Origin: an uncultured Pelagibacteraceae bacterium
GTDB lineage: Bacteria > Pseudomonadota > Alphaproteobacteria > Pelagibacterales > Pelagibacteraceae
Direction: 5' to 3'
Length of the DNA stretch: 64,000 nt
Assembly (NCBI GenBank): GCA_902594705.1
Contig: CACJNI010000001.1
Location: 248,001-312,000, forward strand
Program-made: the position numbers and the translations under genes
In this document: positions 42,515 through 51,199 of the stretch, piece after piece
Position numbering within the stretch: position 1 is the stretch's first letter
How the letters are laid out: each line of letters starts with the position of its first letter
The notes under the pieces: model-generated
Database searches by the model: none
Told to the model about the DNA's origin: nothing
What the model saw: only the letters and a program-made list of their open reading frames with translations

Positions 42515-43918
42515 TTAACTATTGTATTTTCTAACGTCATCTAAATTTCCAGATATAGCAGCTGCAGCAGCCATAGCTGGGCTAACTAAATGTGTTCTTC
42601 CACCTCGTCCTTGTCTTCCTTCGAAATTTCTATTTGATGTTGATGCACATCTTTCTTCTGGCTTCAACTTATCTGCATTCATAGCTAAACACATTGAACA
42701 ACCTGGCTCACGCCATTCAAATCCAGAATTTTTAAATATTACATCTAAACCTTCTTGCTCTGCTTGTTGTTTTACTAATCCTGAACCAGGAACTATCATT
42801 GCATTTACATGAGAAGCAATTTTTTTATCTTTTAAGATTTTCGCAGCTTCTCTTAGATCTTCAATTCTTCCATTTGTGCAACTTCCAATAAAAACTTTAT
42901 CAATTCTAATATCTTTTATTTTAGTTTTCGGCTTTAAACCCATATATTTTAATGATCTATTAATAGAATTTTTTCTGTCTTCGTTTAGCTCATTTTCAGG
43001 ATCAGGAACAATTCCATCAATATCTACTACATCCTGAGGCGAAGTTCCCCAAGTTACCATTGGTTTAATATCTTTGCCCTCAAGACTGATTTCTTTGTCA
43101 AATACTGCATCACCATCAGACTTTAATTTACTCCAATATTCTAATGCTTTGTCCCAATTTGAATTCTTTGGAGACATTGGTTTACCTTTTAAATAATTAA
43201 AAACTTTTTCATCTGGCTCTATTAATCCAGCCCTTGCTCCACCTTCAATTGTCATATTGCAAATTGTCATTCTTTGTTCGACACTTAAATTAGAAATTAA
43301 GTTTCCAGCATATTCAATTACATAACCAGTGCCTCCTGCTGTACCAATTTTTCCAATTATTTGTAATATTACATCCTTTGACGTTACTCCAACAGGAAGA
43401 GAACCATTAACGTTTATTCTAAAATTTTTTGATTTTTTTTGAACTAAAGTCTGTGTTGCCAATACATGCTCTACTTCTGAAGTTCCAATTCCAAATGCTA
43501 ATGCACCGAATGCTCCGTGAGTAGCTGTGTGACTATCACCACAAACGATAATTGTTCCAGGTTGTGTGAATCCTTGTTCTGGACCAATAATATGCACTAT
43601 TCCTTGTCTTTTATCGTTCATTCCAAAAAGATTTATTCCAAATTCTGCACAGTTTTTTTCTAGTGTCTCAATTTGTATTTTTGAATCTTCGTCAGTAATA
43701 GGCACTGATCTATCCGTTGTTGGAACATTATGATCTGCTACTGCTAAAGTTAAGGAAGGTTGTCTAACTTTTCTATTAGAATTTCTTAAACCTTCAAATG
43801 CTTGTGGACTAGTAACTTCATGAATTAAATGTCTATCAACAAATAAAAGTGAAGTCCCATCCTCTTGTTGATGAACAAGATGATCATTCCATATTTTATC
43901 GTATATAGTTTGAGGCAT
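42515..43918 (-). CDS. leuC: 3-isopropylmalate dehydratase large subunit
   Basis: Aconitase-family [4Fe-4S] enzyme that isomerises 2- to 3-isopropylmalate with Leu[33 protein letters not shown] (split, ~130-160) is the substrate/cluster region. The cluster cysteines are in [13 protein letters not shown] near 347 and in [13 protein letters not shown] near 407. [20 protein letters not shown] near 428 is typical. 467 residues is full length. leuA is not in the window. Confidence 0.97.
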   Translation of the reverse strand: MPQTIYDKIWNDHLVHQQEDGTSLLFVDRHLIHEVTSPQAFEGLRNSNRKVRQPSLTLAVADHNVPTTDRSVPITDEDSKIQIETLEKNCAEFGINLFGMNDKRQGIVHIIGPEQGFTQPGTIIVCGDSHTATHGAFGALAFGIGTSEVEHVLATQTLVQKKSKNFRINVNGSLPVGVTSKDVILQIIGKIGTAGGTGYVIEYAGNLISNLSVEQRMTICNMTIEGGARAGLIEPDEKVFNYLKGKPMSPKNSNWDKALEYWSKLKSDGDAVFDKEISLEGKDIKPMVTWGTSPQDVVDIDGIVPDPENELNEDRKNSINRSLKYMGLKPKTKIKDIRIDKVFIGSCTNGRIEDLREAAKILKDKKIASHVNAMIVPGSGLVKQQAEQEGLDVIFKNSGFEWREPGCSMCLAMNADKLKPEERCASTSNRNFEGRQGRGGRTHLVSPAMAAAAAISGNLDDVRKYNS

Positions 43919-43927
43919 TGTAAAAAA

Positions 43928-44509
43928 TTATTTTTTTACTTCAGGCTTTTCTTTTTTTTCATCAGTTTTTTTTTCTACTGATGGGGTTTCTTCTTTAGTT
44001 TCTTTTTTTTCTTCTGGTTTTTTTGCTTCTACTTTTGGAGCATCTTTATTGGAGTCTTGTTGGCTATCTGCTGTTTTTTGTTCTGTATCAGGCATAACAT
44101 TTTCTTCTGTTACTTCGTGAATCTTAGTTTCAACATCTATACCTATTTTCTTTTTAATTTTTTCTGCAATTCTTGCGGATTTACCTGTTCTATCTCTCAA
44201 ATAATATAACTTGGCTCTTCTAACTTTTCCTGACCTTACAACTTTAATTGTATCTACAATCGGACTATATAAAGCGAATGTTCTTTCCACACCCTCACCA
44301 AAAGAAATTTTTCTTACAGTAAAAGAAGAATTGATATCTCTATTTTTTTTTGCAATACACACACCTTCAAAATATTGAATACGATCTCTTTTTCCCTCAG
44401 TTATTCTAACTCCAACTTTAACAATGTCCCCTGGAAAAAATTCTGGATGCTTTCTCTCAGAAATAATTTTTTTTACTTTAGATTGATTAATTTCCTCAAT
44501 TGTCTTCAT
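43928..44509 (-). CDS. rplS: 50S ribosomal protein L19 with long charged C-terminal tail
   Basis: Large-subunit protein at the subunit interface. The L19 core covers about residues 1-115: [26 protein letters not shown] (split), [21 protein letters not shown] and the basic [19 protein letters not shown]. The remaining ~75 residues are low-complexity Lys/Glu/Pro/Thr with runs such as [19 protein letters not shown], giving 193 residues in place of the usual ~115-130. Base composition of the tail is purine-rich but otherwise like the gene. It lies 1 nt after trmD. Confidence 0.94.
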   Translation of the reverse strand: MKTIEEINQSKVKKIISERKHPEFFPGDIVKVGVRITEGKRDRIQYFEGVCIAKKNRDINSSFTVRKISFGEGVERTFALYSPIVDTIKVVRSGKVRRAKLYYLRDRTGKSARIAEKIKKKIGIDVETKIHEVTEENVMPDTEQKTADSQQDSNKDAPKVEAKKPEEKKETKEETPSVEKKTDEKKEKPEVKK

Positions 44510-44510
44510 T

Positions 44511-45206
44511 TTAATTCTCTTTTGTCTTTTTATATAATTGCCACAAATCTGGTCTTCGGTCGCGTGTTATAGCCTCAGATTGAGATAAACGCCAGTCTTT
44601 AATTTTGGCGTGATCGCCTGATAATAGCACATCTGGAACACTTTTTTCCTCCCATATTTGAGGTTTTGTAAATTGAGGATACTCTAAAAGTCCGTTCTCA
44701 AAACTTTCTTCTTTAGCTGAATTTGTATTACCAAGAATACCAGGAATAAATCTTAAAATTGCATCAAGAATTACAAATGAAGCTCCTTCACCTCCAGATA
44801 AAACAAAGTCTCCTATACTTACTTCCTCAATATTTCTTGTTTTTAACAATCTTTCATCAACTCCTTCAAAGTGTCCACAAATTATATTTATTGTTTTTTC
44901 TTGAGATAGTTGTTTTGCTAATTGATGATTGAACAACTTACCCTTCGGACTTAGATAAATAATCTTTTCGCCATCTTTAACATTCTTATCTATTGATTTT
45001 GCTAATACATCTGCTTTCATTAACATACCTTCACCTCCTCCATAAGGAGTATCATCAACAGTTTTATGCTTATCAAATGCATACTCTCTTATATCCACAG
45101 TATCTATTTTCCATTTATTCTCTGATAGTGCTTTACCAAAAATACCTTGGCCTAAATAGCCTGGAAAAAAATCTGGATAGAGTGTGAATATACGAGCTTC
45201 TAACAT
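44511..45206 (-). CDS. trmD: tRNA (guanine-37-N1)-methyltransferase
   Basis: SPOUT-family enzyme that methylates G37 of tRNAs with G at 36, preventing frameshifts. It opens [44 protein letters not shown] lies near 50. The trefoil-knot SAM site is at ~108-140: [12 protein letters not shown] and [20 protein letters not shown], followed by FIPGILGN. 231 residues is normal. Normally rimM separates rpsP from trmD; here trmD starts on the last base of rpsP. Confidence 0.95.
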   Translation of the reverse strand: MLEARIFTLYPDFFPGYLGQGIFGKALSENKWKIDTVDIREYAFDKHKTVDDTPYGGGEGMLMKADVLAKSIDKNVKDGEKIIYLSPKGKLFNHQLAKQLSQEKTINIICGHFEGVDERLLKTRNIEEVSIGDFVLSGGEGASFVILDAILRFIPGILGNTNSAKEESFENGLLEYPQFTKPQIWEEKSVPDVLLSGDHAKIKDWRLSQSEAITRDRRPDLWQLYKKTKEN

Positions 45207-45622
45207 TATTTTTTTTCTTCTTCCTTAGGTGCTTCTGCTGGCTTAGCTTCTTCCTTAGGTGCTTCTGCTGGTTTAGATGCATCTCCTTCTGGTTTCGCTT
45301 CTCCACCTTCGTCAGCTTTTTTTCTATCTTTTTTAGGAATTGCTTTTTGAGGATTGTTTCCTTTTTCAGGCATTGGCATTATATCGTTTTCTCCCAATAA
45401 CCTTGCAACTCTTGTTGTTGGCTGAGCTCCTTGACCTAACCAATATTTAATTCGCTCAGAATCTAAGCCAATTCTTTCCTTTTTATCCTTCGGTAATAAA
45501 GGATTATAAAAACCTAATTTTTCTATAAACCTTCCGTCCCTTGGAAACCTACTATCAGCCACAACAATTTTATATACTGGCCTTTTTTTAGTACCTCCCA
45601 TTGATAGTCTCATTTTTAACAT
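45206..45622 (-). CDS. rpsP: 30S ribosomal protein S16 with low-complexity tail
   Basis: Small-subunit assembly protein. The S16 core is residues ~1-85: [20 protein letters not shown] (start), [19 protein letters not shown] and [24 protein letters not shown]. The start MLKM may be at residue 1 or 4 (MRLS). The last ~50 residues are Lys/Glu/Ala/Pro-rich and contain a 10-residue unit [10 protein letters not shown] repeated twice, encoded by a 30-bp DNA tandem repeat. It lies 14 nt after ffh and overlaps trmD by one base. Confidence 0.94.
   Translation of the reverse strand: MLKMRLSMGGTKKRPVYKIVVADSRFPRDGRFIEKLGFYNPLLPKDKKERIGLDSERIKYWLGQGAQPTTRVARLLGENDIMPMPEKGNNPQKAIPKKDRKKADEGGEAKPEGDASKPAEAPKEEAKPAEAPKEEEKK
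45217..45276. repeat. 30-bp tandem repeat (two copies) in the 3' end of rpsP
   Basis: Copy 1 is 45217-45246 and copy 2 is 45247-45276. They agree at 29 of 30 bases, the sole difference being C versus T at the fifth-last position. In frame it encodes the repeated KPAEAPKEE unit of the S16 tail. The near-identity suggests recent duplication by replication slippage, so copy number may vary between strains. Confidence 0.9.
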
Positions 45623-45636
45623 TACTTATATCTCCT

Positions 45637-46995
45637 TTATTTTAATTGATTAAATAGTTCAGGCGGGATCCCTTTATCCGCCATTCCTTTCATGTTTCCT
45701 TTAGACATTTTTTTCATCATTTCTGACATCATCTTAAATTGTTTTAACAACTTATTGATAGTGGCAATGTCTGTACCTGAGCCATTAGCAATTCTTTTTT
45801 TTCTTGATCCATTTATAATTTTAGGATTTTCTCTTTCTTGCTTTGTCATTGATAAAATAACAGCTTCATTTTGAGTTATAATTTTTTCATCTATTCCTGA
45901 TTGGTCCATTTGTGATTTAATTTTTGAAACTCCAGGGAGAAATGACATTATGCCTTCTATTCCACCCATCTTTTTCATTTGACGTAATTGAGAAAGATAA
46001 TCTTCTATCGAGAATTGACCTTTTTTAAGTTTCTCTTCTGTTTTCTTTAAATTTTCTTGATCTAAATCTTCTGAAGCTTTTTCAACTAAGGAAACGATAT
46101 CTCCCATTCCCAAAATTCTATTTGCAATTCGATCAGGATGGAAAACTTCAAAATTCTCAATTTTTTCTCCAACACCAAGAAACTTTATGGGGACCTCAGC
46201 AACATATTTCATACTCAATGCAGCTCCACCTCTTCCATCTCCATCTGCTCTTGTAAGTATAATGCCGCTCAAATTTACTGTATTTTTAAATTCCTTTGCT
46301 ACATTAGCAGCAACTTGACCTGTTAAAGAATCTGCTACCAGTATAGTTTCTGCAGGATTAATAATAGTTTCAATTTGTTTGATTTCATTCATCATTTGAA
46401 AATCTATTTGTGTTCTTCCAGCAGTATCAAATAAAACTACTTCACAACCATTTAAATTTGCAGCACTTAAAGCTCTTCTACAAATATCAGCAGGAAGCTG
46501 GCCTTCTATAATTGGCAAAGTTTCAATATTATTTTGTTCGCCCAAAAGTCTCAATTGCTCTTGCGCGGCAGGTCTGTAAACGTCCAAACTAGCCATCATA
46601 ACTTTTTTCTTATTATTTTTTTCTAAAAATTTCGCTAATTTTGAGGTTGTTGTAGTTTTTCCTGAACCTTGCAACCCAACTAACATGATTGGAACTGGAG
46701 GGACAGCATTAAGGGAGATTTCAGAATTCTTATCACCTAAAAAAGATACTATTTCGTCATAAACGATTTTTACAACCATATCCCCGGGAGAAGTTGATCG
46801 TATAATTTCTTGACCTAGCGCTTTAGGCTTAACTCTACTAATAAACTCCTTAACTACGTCTAAAGAAACATCGGCTTCTAATAAGGCCAACCTTATACCT
46901 TTTAAGCCCTCATCAACTTGCTTTTCATCAAGAGAAGGAGCTTTTTTTAATGAAGAAAAAATTTCTTCAAATTTATTAGTTAAATTTTCAAACAT
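45637..46995 (-). CDS. ffh: Signal recognition particle protein Ffh
   Basis: GTPase that with 4.5S RNA targets nascent membrane proteins to FtsY. N domain at ~1-90; G domain with LVGLQGSGKTTTTSKLA near 105, DTAGRTQIDFQMMNEI near 188 and RADGDGRGGAALSM near 250. The methionine-rich M domain includes SRKKRIANGSGTDIATINKLL near 395. I start at 46995 (MFENLTNKFEEIF), the universal Ffh opening; the same frame is open a further 27 codons upstream, but those codons lie inside the structured leader RNA and resemble no Ffh. First gene of the ffh-rpsP-trmD-rplS cluster. Confidence 0.96.
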   Translation of the reverse strand: MFENLTNKFEEIFSSLKKAPSLDEKQVDEGLKGIRLALLEADVSLDVVKEFISRVKPKALGQEIIRSTSPGDMVVKIVYDEIVSFLGDKNSEISLNAVPPVPIMLVGLQGSGKTTTTSKLAKFLEKNNKKKVMMASLDVYRPAAQEQLRLLGEQNNIETLPIIEGQLPADICRRALSAANLNGCEVVLFDTAGRTQIDFQMMNEIKQIETIINPAETILVADSLTGQVAANVAKEFKNTVNLSGIILTRADGDGRGGAALSMKYVAEVPIKFLGVGEKIENFEVFHPDRIANRILGMGDIVSLVEKASEDLDQENLKKTEEKLKKGQFSIEDYLSQLRQMKKMGGIEGIMSFLPGVSKIKSQMDQSGIDEKIITQNEAVILSMTKQERENPKIINGSRKKRIANGSGTDIATINKLLKQFKMMSEMMKKMSKGNMKGMADKGIPPELFNQLK

Positions 46996-47100
46996 AAATT
47001 CGCACAGCAAGTATCGCACCAGTGGGCGAACCCTCGCTGACTGGTGTCGATCTCTTTGTTTCCAAAGACACCGCAAATTGCTGTATTTTGCGGAAGTGCG
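46996..47100 (-). ncRNA. Structured leader RNA upstream of ffh (candidate cis-regulatory element)
   Basis: A distinctly G+C-richer block in AT-rich DNA, transcribed towards ffh. Minus-strand elements: hairpin A CCGCAAA/TTTGCGG (47087-47093 with 47071-47077); hairpin B TCTTTG/CAAAGA closed by a GAAA tetraloop (47053-47068); stem C CACCAGT/ACTGGTG (47040-47046 with 47017-47023) enclosing a GGG-TTCG-CCC hairpin. The loop of A (47078-47084) is perfectly complementary over 7 nt to the 3' tail (47004-47010), forming a pseudoknot; CGCAC at the 5' end (47096-47100) can pair with GTGCG at 47001-47005. The 3' side ends 5 nt before the ffh ATG, so folding could hide the start site. From memory, Meyer et al. 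(2009) reported a structured RNA preceding the SRP protein gene in Ca. Pelagibacter; this is probably the same element. It lacks the GGAAGGAAGCAGCC core of 4.5S RNA. Confidence 0.8.
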
Positions 47101-47105
47101 CGTAA

Positions 47106-47131
47106 ATTATATTAGAGGTTCAAAAAGTCAA
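47106..47131 (-). promoter_or_regulatory. Candidate promoter for the ffh leader
   Basis: Minus strand: a perfect -10 TATAAT at 47106-47111. TTGACT lies at 47126-47131 but with only a 14-nt spacer, shorter than ideal. Start of transcription near 47099 would place the RNA's first bases at the 5' strand of the leader's closing helix, which supports the -10 call. Confidence 0.5.
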
Positions 47132-47154
47132 TAAATAAGTTAAGTATTATTTAT

Positions 47155-47979
47155 ATGGAATTTGAAGCATTTAAAATGGATGGATTAGGTAACGACTTTG
47201 TTATTATTGATCAGAGAATAAATAATTTAAACTTATCAGATGACCAAATCTTAAAAATTTGTGACAGAGATTTCATAGGGTGCGATCAGTTGATCTATAT
47301 AAAAAAAAGTCAAAAAGCTGATGCTGATGTTACTTTTTTTAACTCGGATGGAAGCCGCTCAGATGCATGTGGAAATGGAACTAGATGCGTTGCTTATTTA
47401 CTAAGTATTGAAAAAAATAAAAAAGAAATTGAAATTTCGGTATCCTCAAAAATATTAAAATCTAAGGTCCTTAATAATAAAGATGTTGAAACAATAATTG
47501 GAACTCCAAATTTAGAGTGGAACAAAATTCCTTTAAGTAAAAATCTTGATACTAAAAATTTATCACTTGGTATGATTGATATTGACGGAAATAAAATGAA
47601 TGGTGGTATTGCAGTGAATGTTGGAAACCCTCATGTCGTATATTTTTGCGAGGATATAGAAAAAATAAATTTAAAAAAATATGGACCATTAATAGAAAAT
47701 CATGAAGTTTTCCCTGAAAAATGTAATGTCACAATAGCTCAAAAAATTAGTGAACAGCATTACAAAATTAAAGTTTGGGAGAGGGGCGCTGGTTTAACAA
47801 AAGCTTGTGGGACTGCGGCGTGTGCAACGGCAGTTGCAGCTAATTTAAATCAACTACAAAATAGTAATTCAAAAATAGAATTTTCAACAGGAATTTTAAA
47901 TATTCAAATTGATAATGAATTAAATATAAAAATGAGAGGTCCTGTATCTGAAATTGAAAAAATTAATATCAAAATATAA
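47155..47979 (+). CDS. dapF: Diaminopimelate epimerase
   Basis: PLP-independent epimerase converting LL- to meso-diaminopimelate for lysine and peptidoglycan. The first active-site Cys is in SDACGNGTRCVAYLL near 75 and the second in LTKACGTAACATAVAANL near 217. MDGLGNDFVIID near 8 and VNVGNPHVVYF near 157 are the substrate motifs. 274 residues is normal. It diverges from ffh and overlaps ftsY by one base. The miaB-like mtaB gene often found between dapF and ftsY in alphaproteobacteria is absent. Confidence 0.95.
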   Translation: MEFEAFKMDGLGNDFVIIDQRINNLNLSDDQILKICDRDFIGCDQLIYIKKSQKADADVTFFNSDGSRSDACGNGTRCVAYLLSIEKNKKEIEISVSSKILKSKVLNNKDVETIIGTPNLEWNKIPLSKNLDTKNLSLGMIDIDGNKMNGGIAVNVGNPHVVYFCEDIEKINLKKYGPLIENHEVFPEKCNVTIAQKISEQHYKIKVWERGAGLTKACGTAACATAVAANLNQLQNSNSKIEFSTGILNIQIDNELNIKMRGPVSEIEKINIKI

Positions 47980-48896
47980 TGGGTATTTTTGAAAAATTTA
48001 AAATCGGATTTAAAAGAAGTGCAAGTAATATAGCATCAGGTCTTAAAGAAATAATAGTTAAGAAAGAAATTGACGATACAACTCTTGATAAAATAGAGGA
48101 ATTCTTGATCGGCTCAGACGTGGGCATAGATGCAGCATCAGAGATAAAATCTATAATTGCTCAAAAAAAGATTGATCCTAAAAATGATCCAATAAAGGAA
48201 GTTTTTGAAATACTTAATAATTATATTTTAGAACTAATGAAACCCCTAGAAAAGAAAGATTTTTTCTTAAAAAAAGAAAAGACAAATATAATATTAGTTT
48301 CAGGTGTTAATGGAGTTGGTAAGACAACTACTATTGGAAAATTAGGAAAAATATTTATACAAAATAATAATACAGTTCTTTTTTCAGCATGCGATACATT
48401 TAGAGCAGCTGCTATTGATCAATTAGAAGAATGGGCTAACAGGGTTGATGCTAAAATTGTAAAATCAGATCCCGGTTCAGATCCAGCTTCAGTTGCTTTT
48501 AAAGCAATGGAAATAGCTCAAAGTCAAAACATAAATCAAGTAATAGTAGACACAGCAGGAAGATTGCAAAATAAAAAGAATTTAATGGATGAATTAAAAA
48601 AAATAGGAAATGTAATTAAAAAAAGTGATGAAACAGCGCCTCACGAGGTTATTTTAGTTTTAGATGCAACATCGGGACAAAATATAATTAATCAACTCGA
48701 AGAATTTAATAAATTACTACCAATCACAGGTATCATAATGACAAAACTTGACGGAACTGCAAAAGGTGGAATATTGATTGCGATTTCAAAGAAATATAAA
48801 GTACCTATTATTGGTCTCGGGCTTGGAGAAAAAGAGGATGACTTACAAATATTTGAAGCTGAGAAGTTTGCAAGTGCTTTTACCCAAGTTAATTAA
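47979..48896 (+). CDS. ftsY: Signal recognition particle receptor FtsY
   Basis: SRP-receptor GTPase at the inner membrane. N domain at ~1-85 (FKRSASNIASGLKEIIVKK near 10), then G1 LVSGVNGVGKTTTIGKLG near 105, ACDTFRAAAIDQLEEW near 136, DTAGRLQNKKNLMDELKKIG near 190 and TKLDGTAKGGILIAIS near 253. At 305 residues it is the minimal NG form, without the long acidic A domain of E. coli FtsY. ffh begins about 1 kb away on the opposite strand, so both SRP GTPases lie in one locus. Its 3' end overlaps the convergent hypothetical gene by 8 nt. Confidence 0.95.
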   Translation: MGIFEKFKIGFKRSASNIASGLKEIIVKKEIDDTTLDKIEEFLIGSDVGIDAASEIKSIIAQKKIDPKNDPIKEVFEILNNYILELMKPLEKKDFFLKKEKTNIILVSGVNGVGKTTTIGKLGKIFIQNNNTVLFSACDTFRAAAIDQLEEWANRVDAKIVKSDPGSDPASVAFKAMEIAQSQNINQVIVDTAGRLQNKKNLMDELKKIGNVIKKSDETAPHEVILVLDATSGQNIINQLEEFNKLLPITGIIMTKLDGTAKGGILIAISKKYKVPIIGLGLGEKEDDLQIFEAEKFASAFTQVN

Positions 48897-49452
48897 GCAA
48901 ATTTTTAGAAATTAAAGGTTTATAGATATTGCACTCAAAATTATTTTTTAGAGATTTATAACCACAGTTTTCAGCATAAGAAGAGATTATAAAATTTAAT
49001 TTGCCAGAAGTCTTAGCAATTTCTAGCTTATTATTTTTTATGTCATATTTTAAATTTTCATAAAAATTTTTTTTTGCACTTATCAAAATTAAAGTGTTGT
49101 TGTCATTTAATAAATAATAAGCAAAATCCTCTGGGAAAAGTGGGTAATTATATTTTTTTGATATTTTTTTTACTTTTTTTGGAAACCAGTCATATGAAAT
49201 CAAAGGGTAATCTTTATTTAAATTTTTATCATATAAGTATAAGTCCTGTGGAAAATCATTAATATAATTAGAAAATTCTCCCTTTGCTAAAATAGCTTTC
49301 TTCCGTGTTTTAAAATATAGAGTGAACTCGCTATTGTAAGAGTTCATTTTTCCAACATGGAAATAATTGTTATCATAGTACTCATTATTTATTTCTGAAC
49401 TAAGTTTTGTTGGCAATATTAATAAAAAAAGTAATAAAAGAAATTTAAACAT
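48889..49452 (-). CDS. Exported protein of unknown function
   Basis: Unrecognised 187-residue protein. Residues 1-19 form a clear signal peptide (MFKFLLLLFLLILPTKLSS) with likely cleavage near residue 19. The mature part is rich in Lys, Asn, Tyr and Asp, with no further TM segment, two cysteines near the C-terminus (SSYAENCGYKS and NNFECNIYKP), and alternating hydrophobic strands such as FTLYFKTRKKAILAKG suggesting a beta-rich fold. The cysteines could form a disulfide in the periplasm. It stands alone, tail to tail with ftsY and 48 nt downstream of the alpha/beta hydrolase gene. No function is assigned. Confidence 0.75.
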   Translation of the reverse strand: MFKFLLLLFLLILPTKLSSEINNEYYDNNYFHVGKMNSYNSEFTLYFKTRKKAILAKGEFSNYINDFPQDLYLYDKNLNKDYPLISYDWFPKKVKKISKKYNYPLFPEDFAYYLLNDNNTLILISAKKNFYENLKYDIKNNKLEIAKTSGKLNFIISSYAENCGYKSLKNNFECNIYKPLISKNLLN

Positions 49453-49500
49453 ATCTAAAATTAGAATTTAAAAGTGATGTGGATTTGTTTAAATTATGTC

Positions 49501-50313
49501 TTAATTTAAACTTTTTATAAAATTGTCGATTGATTGAATTAAATTTTTATTAAATTCCATCATATGGTCGTCGTTGTCATTAAAATAATTTGACTTAACA
49601 CCACCATATTTATTAAATATTTCTTCGCCCATATAAAATGGTACAATATTATCCTTTTTTCCGTGCATCACATGCATGGGAAATTTTATTTTGTTAATTT
49701 TTTCAATGGATTTGTATTTATCTTTTAAAATAATTTTTGCAGGAAGATATGGGTAATATTTTTGTGCCAAAATCTCCATGGATGTAAATGGGGACTCTAA
49801 TATTATACCTGCAAATAAATTGTTACTTGCGGTTTCTATTGCTACAGCAGTGCCAAGAGACTCTCCATAGAGAACAATATCTTTATCTTCTATATTGTTT
49901 TGATTAAGCCATTCCTTGGCTTTAATTGCATCTTTATAAAGTCCAATTTCTGTTGGTTTGCCTTTGTTTCCACTAAAGCCTCTATATGCAAAAATTAAAT
50001 AGTTTAAATCTAAATCTGCAAACTCATTTAGTTTATAAATTCTATTATCTAATTTTCCAGCATTTCCGTGAAAAAAAAGCAAAGTTTTAGAGTTATTATT
50101 TTTTTTGTAATACCATCCAACTAGATCATTATCAGATTGAATAGTTACTTTTTCGATTTTGTGAGATAGAGGTCCCTCATCTAAATAATTATTTTCTCCA
50201 GGATGGTATAATAATTTTCTTTGATAAAAATAAACTATTAGAGAAACTCCAAAGTAAATAATAAAAATATAAAACAGAATTTTTGCAAATAACATTTTAG
50301 GCTTTAATTTCAT
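49501..50313 (-). CDS. Membrane-anchored alpha/beta hydrolase
   Basis: Serine hydrolase of the BEM46/ABHD13-like group. Residues ~8-28 form one N-terminal TM anchor. YQRKLLYHPGENNY near 30 is typical of the group. LLFFHGNAGKLDNR near 78 forms the oxyanion region, and the nucleophile is in LYGESLGTAVAIETA near 149. The catalytic Asp is in HGKKDNIVPF near 216 and the His in NDDHMMEFN near 250. Family members act on esters or lipids, but the substrate is unknown here. Its start overlaps the EamA transporter gene by 17 nt, so the two are probably co-transcribed. Confidence 0.82.
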   Translation of the reverse strand: MKLKPKMLFAKILFYIFIIYFGVSLIVYFYQRKLLYHPGENNYLDEGPLSHKIEKVTIQSDNDLVGWYYKKNNNSKTLLFFHGNAGKLDNRIYKLNEFADLDLNYLIFAYRGFSGNKGKPTEIGLYKDAIKAKEWLNQNNIEDKDIVLYGESLGTAVAIETASNNLFAGIILESPFTSMEILAQKYYPYLPAKIILKDKYKSIEKINKIKFPMHVMHGKKDNIVPFYMGEEIFNKYGGVKSNYFNDNDDHMMEFNKNLIQSIDNFIKSLN

Positions 50314-51199
50314 TTTTACTTTTTCTTCTTACCAAATAAATACCAAAAAACACAAATATGGTACCTATTAAATGATAATTTTCCAAAATCTCTGAAAAAA
50401 ATATTATTCCATAAAAAGCTCCATAAATTGTATAGAGGTATAGCGTGAAACCAGTTGTTGATGGTCCTAAGTATTTAATAGTTAATGTGTACAGTGAGAA
50501 AGCGATTATACCTGGAGAAATTGCTGCAAACAAAATCCAATAATAAAATTCTTCATTGAATAAAGTTTTTTCAAAATAAATATGCTCTATAAAATAAAAA
50601 GGTAAAATAGATAAAAAACCAAAGAAAGATATAATTGTTAGTCTTGGAAAAAAATTAAGTTCTGAATTCCATTGAAAAAGCATAACTGTATAAATCGCCC
50701 AGCCTAATGCTGCTCCTAACATCCAAAAATCTCCAGAAGCAAATTTTAATTCAAGAAGTAAATTGATATCGCCCTTTAAAATTACAGCAAACACTCCAAC
50801 TAGACAAAAAAGTAAACCAATAAATTGAAAAATATTTATCTTATCTTTAAAAAGAAAATATGAGATTAAAATTATAAATATTGGTGAAGAAGTATATAGA
50901 ATTCCCATATTAACAATGGTTGTAGATGAACCAGCCATATATGGAAATATTCCACAAACACCACATCCCATCAAACCTAGAAAAAAACTTTTTTTACTCT
51001 CTTTTTTAATAGTCTGAAAATTTTCAACTAAATACTTATAATTTAGGACGAATAAAATAATGAAAAAAATAAACCATCTCCAAAAAGATAAAGATATGGG
51101 AGGAACATCATCAACACCACCTCTTGCTACAATTAAGTTACTAGCCATAAAAAGTGGCTGAAATAATAGTAGAAAATATCCGATAAAATTTTTATTCAT
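50297..51199 (-). CDS. EamA/DMT-superfamily transporter
   Basis: Ten-TM drug/metabolite transporter with two EamA repeats (residues ~7-140 and ~155-290). GGVDDVPPISLSFWRWFIFF near 27 is the typical repeat 1 start (substrate-family proteins have PPxxxxxxRW). AALGWAIYTVMLFQWN and LGPSTTGFTLYLYTIYGAFYG are the corresponding repeat 2 parts. A basic end (VRRKSKNEIKA) points to a cytoplasmic C-terminus. Many members export amino acids or metabolites; no substrate can be given. It overlaps both neighbours (17 and 8 nt). Confidence 0.85.
   Translation of the reverse strand: MNKNFIGYFLLLFQPLFMASNLIVARGGVDDVPPISLSFWRWFIFFIILFVLNYKYLVENFQTIKKESKKSFFLGLMGCGVCGIFPYMAGSSTTIVNMGILYTSSPIFIILISYFLFKDKINIFQFIGLLFCLVGVFAVILKGDINLLLELKFASGDFWMLGAALGWAIYTVMLFQWNSELNFFPRLTIISFFGFLSILPFYFIEHIYFEKTLFNEEFYYWILFAAISPGIIAFSLYTLTIKYLGPSTTGFTLYLYTIYGAFYGIIFFSEILENYHLIGTIFVFFGIYLVRRKSKNEIKA

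Noticed and set aside
46996..47076. 27-codon upstream extension of ffh
   Set aside because: These codons lie in the structured leader RNA and give an Arg/Cys-rich sequence unlike any Ffh N-terminus; the universal start is at 46995.
46996..47100. Possibility that the ffh leader is the 4.5S SRP RNA or a tRNA
   Set aside because: The conserved SRP RNA core GGAAGGAAGCAGCC is missing and the GGTTCGCC segment does not fit a tRNA cloverleaf.
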